From the NCBI GenBank assembly GCA_028873745.1, contig JAPPNT010000175.1:1-7725 (forward strand): a stretch of DNA of 7,725 bases, in the 5' to 3' direction. This document shows, in pieces, positions 1 through 6,164 of this stretch (position 1 is the first letter of the stretch; each line of letters opens with the position of its first letter). The notes under the pieces are model-generated. The model saw only the letters and a program-made list of their open reading frames with translations, made no database searches and was not told the DNA's origin. This DNA comes from Chloroflexota bacterium. GTDB taxonomy: Bacteria > Chloroflexota > Dehalococcoidia > Lucifugimonadales > UBA1127. The position numbers were made by a program, and so were the translations under genes.

Positions 1-54
1 GGTGGGTCAGTTCTAACTTAGCGGAAAAGGGTCAAATCTAACTTAGCATTGACA
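1..54. mobile_element. Probable end of an IS21-family insertion sequence
   Basis: Two 19-base units, at 4-22 and 29-47, match at 17 of 19 positions (GGGTCAnnTCTAACTTAGC) with a 25-base period, and are followed by TTGACA ending at 54. Read from the other strand the end begins TGTCAATGCTAAGTTAGA. IS21-family elements are known to have TG...CA ends and repeated internal copies of part of the terminal repeat that act as transposase binding sites, and this layout matches. No transposase sequence lies inside the window, so the body of the element would be to the left. Base 54 is my inferred boundary. Other IS families with repeated ends cannot be excluded. Confidence 0.5.
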
Positions 55-152
55 AGACGAGCTGCCGTGCGGCGTTGGATCTTGGCTCCTGTACCGCAGG
101 CGTCGTCCCTGTATGGCCATTCCCCGGGGTATCCACGATGGAAGGAGGAGTC

Positions 153-317
153 ATGGCCAGGGTCTCACCATGGCATGCGTCGGGCTCGCCAACCTATCAC
201 CTCTGCACGCGGTGTACCGACGGCAAGGACATCGATCGCCTTATGCGGCTCCTCGGCACCGGCGGCAAGCCACTCTGCGAGACGTGCCGCCAACTCATCC
301 ATGCTGGGCAGTGCTAG
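153..317 (+). CDS. Small CxxC/CxxC zinc-ribbon-like hypothetical protein (54 aa)
   Basis: I cannot name this protein. The start ATG at 153 is preceded by a very strong Shine-Dalgarno sequence (AAGGAGGAG, 142-150), at slightly tight spacing; the frame is open further upstream, to 75. The 54-residue product has two CxxC pairs, LCTRC near residues 18-21 and LCETC near 42-45, separated by a basic stretch containing DGKDIDRL and a GTGGKPL turn, and it ends in Cys. Four cysteines in two knuckles about 20 residues apart suggest a structural zinc site of zinc-ribbon type; this is inference. It begins about 100 bases inside from the presumed IS end and has no obvious functional partner. A pair of hairpins lies about 90 bases after its stop. 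It could be a remnant, but the ribosome binding site argues for a translated gene. Confidence 0.5.
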   Translation: MARVSPWHASGSPTYHLCTRCTDGKDIDRLMRLLGTGGKPLCETCRQLIHAGQC

Positions 318-407
318 CCGCTGCGCGGGGGCAAGCCCGGGCAGCCGCGTCCGCCCCTCGTGAGGACCAGCTCTACGGAGACCGCGCGGCGGCCTGACGG
401 GCTCAGG

Positions 408-446
408 CGTCGACAGATGGTCGACGGTCCCCTTCGGTAGGGGTTT
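408..446 (+). terminator. Tandem hairpins, possible terminator after the small CxxC gene
   Basis: Two perfect hairpins stand side by side. The first is CGTCGAC (408-414), loop AGATG, GTCGACG (420-426). The second is CCCCT (429-433), loop TCGGT, AGGGG (439-443), followed by TTT. The second has the shape of a factor-independent terminator, but its T run is only three bases. The first arm contains the palindrome GTCGAC twice, so it could instead be a protein-binding site. Confidence 0.3.
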
Positions 447-604
447 CATCACGGGCCGAAGAAGCACGACGCCACTGGCCCGCGGCGTCCGCTGGCATGG
501 CCTCCTGCCAGGTCCGCCCTGGGGCGAAGGGCCGCGGCGTTGGATTCGGCAGCCCCGCGCGCAAGTGTGGCCAGTGCGGTGCGCTGCCCTGATGCTAACA
601 AGAC

Positions 605-643
605 CTCACAGAAGACATCCCATAACTCACAGAACGTTAATCT
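605..643 (+). promoter_or_regulatory. Candidate activator-type promoter: 21-bp-spaced TCACAGAA repeats and a -10 element
   Basis: CTCACAGAA occurs twice, at 605-613 and 626-634, exactly 21 bases apart, i.e. two turns of the helix. Half-site-sized units can be drawn at about 605, 616, 626 and 637, the 11/10/11 spacing typical of OmpR/PhoB-type response-regulator boxes. A -10-like TAATCT lies at 638-643, close after the last full repeat, where such activators usually replace the -35 element; no good -35 is seen. The stretch is AT-richer than its surroundings. If this is the promoter of the hopanoid operon, hpnH has a leader of about 300 bases. The assignment rests on pattern only. Confidence 0.3.
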
Positions 644-944
644 CAGGCCGGTATCCTGAGGGTGGCGTCGGTCCGGCTGCCGGGGGCTCGGGACTGCAGC
701 CGCCGTCTCAGAGACAGGGCGAGACCCGGTGCAATGGGCGCGGCAACCAGTTCCTCACCTCCGCCGGCGGGGCGGCCAGAGCGACCTTCCTTACTCGGGG
801 GCCGGGCCCTGTGCGGTTCAATTTCCCCTCACCGTGCGGGGCCCGTCTCCTCCCAGACGCCGAGGTACAGCGCAACGACGCAGTCGGCATGGGCGCGTCA
901 CTGCATTCCGCCAGACCACCCGCGAACCAAGAGTCAGCGGAGGA
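642..944 (+). promoter_or_regulatory. Structured 5' leader of hpnH, possible cis-regulatory RNA
   Basis: No convincing protein is encoded here; the reading frame continuous with hpnH lacks hopanoid-protein similarity before 953. Hairpins seen: CTCAGG/CCTGAG (642-647/655-660); CGGCTGC/GCAGCCG (674-680/696-702); a continuous 15-bp helix, CGGGCCCTGTGCGGT (803-817) with 831-845, including three G-U pairs and a 13-base loop; and CGTCT/AGACG (844-848/855-859) whose 6-base loop is CCTCCC. The segment TCCTCC (848-853) is the exact complement of the hpnH ribosome binding site GGAGGA (939-944), and the last two hairpins share two bases. This could form a switch controlling access of ribosomes to hpnH. 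I do not recognise a known riboswitch class. Confidence 0.35.
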
Positions 945-952
945 CCAGCGCG

Positions 953-1975
953 ATGGGGGTGCCCATCTCACAGGCGTGGACCGTGGCGTGGCACGTGGTG
1001 AAGCAACGTGTCGCCGGCCGCCAGCGCTACCCGCTCGTGCTCATGCTGGAGCCCCTCCTGCGCTGCAACCTCGCCTGCGCGGGCTGCGGGAAGATCCAGT
1101 ATCCCGCGCACGTGCTCCGGCGTGCCCTCACCGTGGAGCAATGCCTGGCCGCCGTCGAGGAGTGCGGCGCGCCCATCGTCAGCATCCCCGGGGGCGAACC
1201 CCTGCTCTACCCGCACATCGGCGAGCTTGTGGCCGCCCTCACGCGCCGGGGGAAATACGTCTATCTCTGCACCAACGCGCTCTTGCTCAAGGAGAAGCTG
1301 GAGACGGGCGTCTTCACCCCCTCCAAGCGGCTCAGTTTCAGCGTGCACCTGGATGGCTTGCGGGATGACCATGACGCGTCGGTCTGCCGGGACGGCGTGT
1401 ACGACATCGCCGTGGAGGCCATACGGGAGGCCCTGCGGCAGGGCTTTCGCGTCACCACCAACACCACGCTCTTCAACACGTCCGAACCGATGCGGGTCCG
1501 CGACTTCTTCGACGCGATGATGGACCTGGACGTCGAGGGCATGATGGTGTCTCCGGGGTACAACTACGCGAAGGCCCCGGACCAGGACTCCTTCCTGGAA
1601 CGGGAGCGCACGCAGGAGCTCTTCTCCGTCGTGCTCGGCGGCAAGAAAAAGCGCTGGCGCTTCAACCAGTCGCCCCTCTTCCTGCAGTTCCTCATGGGCA
1701 AGCGCGCCTTTGACTGCACACCGTGGGGCAACCCGCTCTACACCATCTTCGGCTGGCAACGCCCCTGCTACCTGCTGCAGGAGGGCTACGCCCCAACCTT
1801 CCGGGCGCTGATGGACGAGACGGACTGGGAGGCCTTCGGGAGGGCCAGCGGCAACCCCCAGTGCCAGCACTGCATGGTGCACTGCGGCTTCGAGCCGACG
1901 GCCGTCCACGCCACCTTCGCCACGTGGCGCGGGCTCCGGGACGCCGCCGTTGCCACCGCCACCGGGAGGCTGTAG
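953..1975 (+). CDS. hpnH: HpnH, radical SAM adenosylhopane synthase
   Basis: HpnH joins the 5'-deoxyadenosyl group from S-adenosylmethionine to hopene, giving adenosylhopane, the first step of making extended C35 hopanoids. The 340-residue product has the radical SAM cluster motif CNLACAGC (Cys38, 42, 45), followed by GKIQYP as in HpnH proteins, a GGEP motif (80-83) for SAM binding, and a C-terminal HpnH-specific domain (DUF3463 type) with WQRPCY (269-273) and CQHCMVHCGFEP (Cys304, 307, 311). The ATG at 953 is chosen because GGAGGA lies 8 bases upstream and the MGVPISQ start fits the family; the frame is open to 662 but that extension is low-complexity and unlike HpnH. It opens the operon, with the next gene 3 bases downstream. 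Length is normal and all key cysteines are present. A structured leader precedes it. Confidence 0.95.
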   Translation: MGVPISQAWTVAWHVVKQRVAGRQRYPLVLMLEPLLRCNLACAGCGKIQYPAHVLRRALTVEQCLAAVEECGAPIVSIPGGEPLLYPHIGELVAALTRRGKYVYLCTNALLLKEKLETGVFTPSKRLSFSVHLDGLRDDHDASVCRDGVYDIAVEAIREALRQGFRVTTNTTLFNTSEPMRVRDFFDAMMDLDVEGMMVSPGYNYAKAPDQDSFLERERTQELFSVVLGGKKKRWRFNQSPLFLQFLMGKRAFDCTPWGNPLYTIFGWQRPCYLLQEGYAPTFRALMDETDWEAFGRASGNPQCQHCMVHCGFEPTAVHATFATWRGLRDAAVATATGRL

Positions 1976-1978
1976 GCC

Positions 1979-2347
1979 ATGCGTGACGAGGCGACCGGTA
2001 GGGACCGGGACGGGGAGCCGGCCTGCGCCGAAGTCGCGGCCCTGGTTGAGCGGGCCTTCCACTACCGGGGCGACGTCACCGTCGTGCTCCGGAACGGCGA
2101 GAGGATCACCGGCTTCCTCTTCAACCGGTCCGCCGGGGGATGTGACCCGTTCGCCCAGCTCTTTGTGGCCGGCGGCGATCGTGAGCTCTCCATACCCTAC
2201 CGCGACATCGCCCGCGTGCTGTTCACAGGCGCCGACGCCGCCGTGGCGTCCGCCAGGCGCTTTGCCGCCTTCCGGGAGCGGCAGGCCGGCAGGGAGCCGG
2301 CGCACCGTCCCGCCCCCCGCAACCCGGGAGACCGCCATGGGTCCTGA
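1979..2347 (+). CDS. Small Sm-like hypothetical protein in the hopanoid operon (122 aa)
   Basis: Function unknown. The core (about residues 30-84) reads as a small beta-barrel: GDVTVVLRNGERITGFLFNR (31-50) resembles the first Sm/LSm motif (hydrophobic strand, NG turn, G-x-L), and LSIPYRDIARVLFTG (70-84) resembles a closing strand pair. The C-terminal part (about 85-122) is Arg/Ala/Pro-rich and probably flexible. There is no signal peptide, no membrane segment and no catalytic motif. Its ATG lies 3 bases after the hpnH stop, with GGAGG at 1965-1969 inside the end of hpnH; its own last 11 bases overlap hpnG. This packing implies co-translation with HpnH and HpnG. It might be a regulatory or scaffold protein for side-chain enzymes, or bind RNA or a ligand; all of these are guesses. 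Confidence 0.8.
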   Translation: MRDEATGRDRDGEPACAEVAALVERAFHYRGDVTVVLRNGERITGFLFNRSAGGCDPFAQLFVAGGDRELSIPYRDIARVLFTGADAAVASARRFAAFRERQAGREPAHRPAPRNPGDRHGS

Positions 2348-3035
2348 TGCGGGCGCGGGCCCCCTCCTGACTGTCGCGTCGACCCGACGGGAACTCGGCG
2401 GGATGGCGCGGGGCGGCGCGGGGGCGACCGCGCGCGTCGTCGGCATGGGCCGGGTTGCGGGGACGCAGGTCGCCGCCCTCCTCGACGCGGCGCCGTGCGG
2501 CCTCCTCCTGTCTCTCGGCTATGCGGGCGCCCTCGACCCGCGCCTGGAGCCGGGCGACCTCGTCATCGGCAGCGCCTTTCTCCAGGGGGCGCGGGCGCCC
2601 ATCGCCAGCACCCTCCCCACAACGCGGGCAGCCGTGCTCCTGCGGCAGGCGGGGCTGACGGTGCTTGAGGGCGCCATCCTGACGGTCGAGGAACCCCTCC
2701 TCACCCCGCAGGCCAAGCACCGGGCGCACCGTGCCAGCGGCGCGCTGGTGGCGGACATGGAGGGGCGCTGGATCGCGGACGCGGCGGCGGCGCGGGGCGT
2801 CCCGCTCATCGGCATCCGCGCCGTGCTGGACGAGGCCCGGTTTCCCCTGCCGACCTTCCTCGCCGCCGTTGTCGCGGACGGGGGCCGGCGGGAATGGGCG
2901 CACGCCATGCGCGCGATGGCCCGCCCCTCGGCGGTCACCAAGCTCCTCCCGCTCGCCCTCAAGTCGCGGTGGGCGTCCCGGTCCCTGCGGCTGGCCGCCC
3001 GGTGCATCCTGCGGGAGGGCGGGCTCCTCCCGTGA
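2337..3035 (+). CDS. hpnG: HpnG, hopanoid-associated nucleoside phosphorylase
   Basis: HpnG belongs to the purine nucleoside phosphorylase/MTA-SAH nucleosidase superfamily and removes adenine from adenosylhopane, giving the (phospho)ribosylhopane stage. The 232-residue product shows the family landmarks: a glycine-rich GYAGAL (61-66), GDLVIG (73-78), and ADMEGRWIA (139-147), whose Met-Glu corresponds to the ribose-binding Met-Glu of these enzymes, followed by GVPLIGIRAVLDEA (154-167). The ATG at 2337 is supported by GGGAG 6 bases upstream; it overlaps the preceding gene by 11 bases. The reading frame extends upstream to 1950, but that part lies across the previous gene and has no family similarity. 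The end of the gene forms a hairpin over the start of hpnA. The N-terminus is more divergent than the core. Confidence 0.88.
   Translation: MGPDAGAGPLLTVASTRRELGGMARGGAGATARVVGMGRVAGTQVAALLDAAPCGLLLSLGYAGALDPRLEPGDLVIGSAFLQGARAPIASTLPTTRAAVLLRQAGLTVLEGAILTVEEPLLTPQAKHRAHRASGALVADMEGRWIADAAAARGVPLIGIRAVLDEARFPLPTFLAAVVADGGRREWAHAMRAMARPSAVTKLLPLALKSRWASRSLRLAARCILREGGLLP
3012..3032 (+). promoter_or_regulatory. Hairpin hiding the hpnA ribosome binding site
   Basis: CGGGAGG (3012-3018) pairs perfectly with CCTCCCG (3026-3032) across a 7-base loop. The only good Shine-Dalgarno sequence of hpnA (GGAGG, 3014-3018) is in the left arm, and the first base of the hpnA GTG start is the last base of the right arm. 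A ribosome finishing hpnG would melt the hairpin, so hpnA translation would depend on hpnG translation. The pairing is visible in the sequence; the coupling is inferred. Confidence 0.5.
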
Positions 3036-4009
3036 GACGCATCCTGGTGACCGGCGCATCGGGCTTCATCGGAAGCCATGTCGCCGCCGCGGCGCTGCGG
3101 CGGGGCTACGAGGTCGTGGCGCTGGCGCGGCGCCCCGACACGTACCAGCCGCCCCAGGGTGTCCACACGGTCGGGGGCGACGTGCGTGACCCGGGGGCGA
3201 TGCGCGCCGCCGTGCGGGGCTGCCATGCCGTGGTCCACCTGGCCGCCCTGTGCACCTTCGACGCCGCGCAGGCGGCGCGCATGCACGAGGTCAACGTGGT
3301 CGGCACGGCGAACGTCCTGCAGGCCGCCCTCGCCGAGGGCGTCGACCGCATCGTCTACACCGGCACGGTGGGCGGCACTGCGTTCTCCCGGGAACGGCTT
3401 GCCACCGAGGACGACCTCGCGGGACCCGAGGCGATGCGCGGCCCCTACAAGCGGTCCAAGTTCGCGGCCGAGTGTGCCGTGCGGGCCCTGGTGCGGGACG
3501 GTGCGCCCATCGTCACGGTCTGCCCCACGGCGCCCCTGGGTCCCGGAGACGCCAGGCCCACGCCCACCGGCGCCATCGTGCGGGACTTCCTGCGCCGCCG
3601 GATGCCCGCCTACGTGGACACCGGGCTGAACTTCGTGCACGTCGCCGATGTGGCTGAGGGCCACCTGCTCGCCCTGGAGCGCGGGGAGCCCGGGGACCGC
3701 TACCTGCTGGGGAACACGGCGGGCAATCTCACGCTGTCCGAGGCCCTCGGAATCCTCTCCGAGCTGACGGGCATTCCGGCACCGCGCGTCCGGCTGCCCC
3801 ACGGCGCCCTCCTGGCCGCCGCCTGGGCGAGCGAGGCCGCGGGAAGGATGCTTGGCTGCCCGCCCCCCCTGCCCCTGGAGGCCGCGCGCATGGCCGCAAC
3901 ACGGATGTGGGTGGACCCGTCGCGGAGTGTGCGGGCGTTGGGCATGCCCCAGACGCCGGTGCGACGGGCCTTCCAGGACGCCGTCGAATGGTACACCGCA
4001 CACCCGTGA
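3032..4009 (+). CDS. hpnA: HpnA, hopanoid-associated NAD(P)-dependent epimerase/dehydrogenase
   Basis: An extended short-chain dehydrogenase (SDR) of 325 residues, the usual HpnA size. The Rossmann motif TGASGFIG (7-14) is at the very N-terminus; the active site is YKRSK (Tyr139, Lys143), with Thr112 at the usual Ser/Thr position. Arg33-Arg34 after the second strand, in place of an acidic residue, suggests NADP(H) preference. The segment HGALLAAAWASEAAGRML (257-274) is a hydrophobic, possibly membrane-contacting helix, as in other HpnA proteins. The GTG start overlaps the hpnG stop (GTGA), and VRRILVTG fits the family exactly; the frame is open further up but is then shadowed by hpnG. HpnA is called a sugar epimerase by family, but its substrate is not settled. 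Its coupling to HpnG makes a ribosylhopane-derived substrate plausible. Confidence 0.88.
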   Translation: MRRILVTGASGFIGSHVAAAALRRGYEVVALARRPDTYQPPQGVHTVGGDVRDPGAMRAAVRGCHAVVHLAALCTFDAAQAARMHEVNVVGTANVLQAALAEGVDRIVYTGTVGGTAFSRERLATEDDLAGPEAMRGPYKRSKFAAECAVRALVRDGAPIVTVCPTAPLGPGDARPTPTGAIVRDFLRRRMPAYVDTGLNFVHVADVAEGHLLALERGEPGDRYLLGNTAGNLTLSEALGILSELTGIPAPRVRLPHGALLAAAWASEAAGRMLGCPPPLPLEAARMAATRMWVDPSRSVRALGMPQTPVRRAFQDAVEWYTAHP

Positions 4010-4066
4010 GCACGCGGGGGCGCGCGGAGCGGCGTGTCCGGGCCAATCGGACGCGGAGGAGCGGCG

Positions 4067-6091
4067 ATGCGCCGGCAAGACCACGGGGAGGGAGCAGAGA
4101 CGGTCACCCATGAGGGCCTCTGGGAGTGCGTCCAGCGGGCAGTGCGGCGGACGCAGGCCTACTTCTTCGGCGCCCAGCATGCGGACGGGTACTGGTGGGG
4201 GGAGCTGGAGTCCAATCCGACCATGGAGGCGGAGTACATCATGCTCACCCGCTTCCTGGGATCGGACGAGGGCGACCGCATCCCCCGCGTCGCCGAGGAC
4301 ATCCGCCGCAGGCAGTCCCCCGACGGGTCGTGGCGCATGTACCATGGCGCCCCGGGAGACCTGAGCACCTCTATCGAGTGCTATCTCGCCCTCAAGCTCG
4401 CGGGCGACCACCAGAGCGCCCCGCACATGGCCAGGGCCCGCGCCTTCATCGTGGCCGCCGGCGGCATACCCAAGGCCCGGGTGTTCACGAAGATCTGGCT
4501 CGCCCTCTTCGGCCAGTGGGACTGGAAGGGGACGCCGGCCATGCCGCCGGACCTGCTGCTGCTGCCCCGCTGGGCCCCCCTCAACATCTACCGCTTCGCC
4601 AGCTGGGCCCGGGCGACCATCGTGCCGATGACCATCATCCTCACCCTCCACCCCACCCGGCCCCCGCCCGTGGACCACTGGGTGCTGGAGCTTTATCCGG
4701 ACGGGCCCGTGTCCTTCACCCTCTCCCGATGGAAGGCCAACCCCTTCTCGCTGCGCGGGGGGTTCCTCCTGCTCGACCGGCTCATCCGCCTCTCCCTGGG
4801 GCTGCCCTTCATGCCGAGCCGGGCGCGGGCCATCATGGCTGCAATGCACTGGATCATCGATCACCAGGAGGCCGACGGCTCGTGGGCCGGGATCCAGCCG
4901 CCGTGGGTCTACTCGCTCGTCGCGCTGAGCGCCCTGGGCCTTCCCCTGGACCATCCCGTCGTCGCGCGGGGGCTCGAGGGCTTCCGGCAGCACTGGAGCC
5001 TGCCGTCGGCGGACGGCCATGCCCTCCGGGTGCAGGCCTGCCTCTCCCCGGTATGGGACACGTGCCTGGCCATGCGGGGCCTGCTGGACGCGGGGGTGCC
5101 CGCCGACCACCCCGCCCTCCAGCGGGCGGCGTCCTGGCTCGTAGACAAGGAGATCCGGGTCGCAGGGGACTGGGCCGTGTACCGGCCCCACCTAGAGCCC
5201 AGCGGCTGGCCCTTCGAGTTCGCCAACGACCATTACCCCGACATCGACGATTCCGCCGTCATCGTGGGGGTCCTCCGGGACACGCCCCTGGGCGACCAGG
5301 AACGGGAGCGCGCAAAGGCGGAGGCGATCACGCGCGCCGTTAGCTGGTTGACCGGCATGCAGTGCACGAGCGGCGGGTGGGCGGCCTTCGACTGGAACAA
5401 CACCTCCCGCGAGCTGGCGAAGATCCCCTTCGCTGACTTCGGCGAACTCCTCGACCCGCCCAGCGCGGACGTGACCGCCCACGTCCTGGAAATGTACGGG
5501 AAGCTGGGCTGCTCCCCAGACCATCCGGCGGTGCGGCGGGGCCTCGCCTTTCTCTGGGAACAGCAGGAGCACGACGGCCCGTGGTTCGGCCGCTGGGGGG
5601 TGAACTACATCTATGGCACGGGTGCCGTGCTCCCCGCGCTCCGGGCGCTGGGCATCGACATGGCGCAGCCGCGGGTGCGCCGGGCCGTCGATTGGCTCCT
5701 GGCGCACCAGAACCCGGACGGGGGGTGGGGCGAGACCTGCGCCAGCTACGCCGATCCCCGGTTCCGGGGGCGGGGCGAGAGCACCCCGTCCCAAACGTCC
5801 TGGGCCCTCATAGCCCTCATGGCGGCAGGCGAAAGGGAGAGCGACGCCGTGCGGCGGGGGATCGCATTCCTCATCGAGCGTCAACGGGAGGACGGCACGT
5901 GGGATGAACCGCAGTTCACGGGATGCGGCTTCCCCGGTTACGGTCCGGGTGACAGGCCCGACCGGTACGAGTCCCCCGGCGGCCCCCACGAGCAGGGACC
6001 GGAGCTGGGCGCGGCCTTCATGATCAACTACGCCCTGTACCGCAACTATTTCCCGCTCTGGGCGCTGGGACGGTACGCCCGGGGGCTTTAG
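4067..6091 (+). CDS. shc: Squalene-hopene cyclase
   Basis: Shc cyclises squalene to the pentacyclic hopene/hopanol at the inner membrane surface, the committed step of hopanoid synthesis. The 674-residue product has normal full length. The catalytic acid motif is DIDD (392-395), in the PDIDDSA context. Six QW-type repeats (Q-x2-5-G-x-W) are seen at 83-89, 267-273, 432-438, 499-506, 548-554 and 606-612. Other family stretches include FDWNNT, KIPFADFG, LLDPPSADVT, WGVNYIYGT and, near the end, YFPLWALGRY. The ATG at 4067 is preferred to the GTG at 4034 because GGAGGA lies 6 bases before it. It is the last gene of the operon, 57 bases after hpnA, with its own good ribosome binding site and no clear promoter. 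Oxidosqualene cyclase is excluded by the bacterial-type motifs and neighbours. Confidence 0.96.
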   Translation: MRRQDHGEGAETVTHEGLWECVQRAVRRTQAYFFGAQHADGYWWGELESNPTMEAEYIMLTRFLGSDEGDRIPRVAEDIRRRQSPDGSWRMYHGAPGDLSTSIECYLALKLAGDHQSAPHMARARAFIVAAGGIPKARVFTKIWLALFGQWDWKGTPAMPPDLLLLPRWAPLNIYRFASWARATIVPMTIILTLHPTRPPPVDHWVLELYPDGPVSFTLSRWKANPFSLRGGFLLLDRLIRLSLGLPFMPSRARAIMAAMHWIIDHQEADGSWAGIQPPWVYSLVALSALGLPLDHPVVARGLEGFRQHWSLPSADGHALRVQACLSPVWDTCLAMRGLLDAGVPADHPALQRAASWLVDKEIRVAGDWAVYRPHLEPSGWPFEFANDHYPDIDDSAVIVGVLRDTPLGDQERERAKAEAITRAVSWLTGMQCTSGGWAAFDWNNTSRELAKIPFADFGELLDPPSADVTAHVLEMYGKLGCSPDHPAVRRGLAFLWEQQEHDGPWFGRWGVNYIYGTGAVLPALRALGIDMAQPRVRRAVDWLLAHQNPDGGWGETCASYADPRFRGRGESTPSQTSWALIALMAAGERESDAVRRGIAFLIERQREDGTWDEPQFTGCGFPGYGPGDRPDRYESPGGPHEQGPELGAAFMINYALYRNYFPLWALGRYARGL

Positions 6092-6092
6092 C

Positions 6093-6110
6093 GGACGGTG
6101 GGGACCGTTG
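6093..6110. terminator. Weak hairpin between convergent shc and VOC genes
   Basis: The 73-base spacer between the two convergent genes contains ACGGT (6095-6099), loop GGGG, ACCGT (6104-6108). An alternative pairing of GGGACCG (6101-6107) with CGGTTCCC just downstream is also possible, with one bulged base. There is no T run on either strand, so intrinsic termination is doubtful and Rho-dependent ending is as likely. Confidence 0.2.
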
Positions 6111-6164
6111 GGCGGTTCCCGGTTGTCCTCCAAGGTCGCGGGGTCGACGCGGAGGCGAGTCCGC

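Noticed and set aside
706..752. Cobalamin or SAM riboswitch suggested by GGTGCAA and GGCAACC
   Set aside because: The two motifs occur in the wrong order and spacing for SAM-I, and the B12-box is absent; kept only as a remark under the leader finding.
811..834. tRNA T-arm-like sequence around GGTTCAATTTCCC
   Set aside because: No matching acceptor, D or anticodon arms; the bases are better explained as one arm and the loop of the 15-bp hairpin.
662..952. N-terminal extension of HpnH by 97 residues
   Set aside because: Residues before 953 are Arg/Pro/Ser-rich and unlike HpnH; the ATG at 953 has a well-placed ribosome site and matches the family start.
968..2446. Long minus-strand open frame (492 aa) opposite hpnH and the small Sm-like gene
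   Set aside because: Low-complexity Gly/Arg/Pro/Ala composition typical of the antisense of high-GC genes; no recognisable domain, and the plus strand encodes clear proteins.
4034..4066. Alternative GTG start for shc
   Set aside because: Adds 11 Gly-rich residues and has a poorer ribosome site than the ATG at 4067.
2519..5191. Very long minus-strand open frame (890 aa) opposite hpnG, hpnA and shc
   Set aside because: Antisense shadow caused by high GC in third codon positions; the sequence is Arg/Gly/Pro-biased with no motifs.
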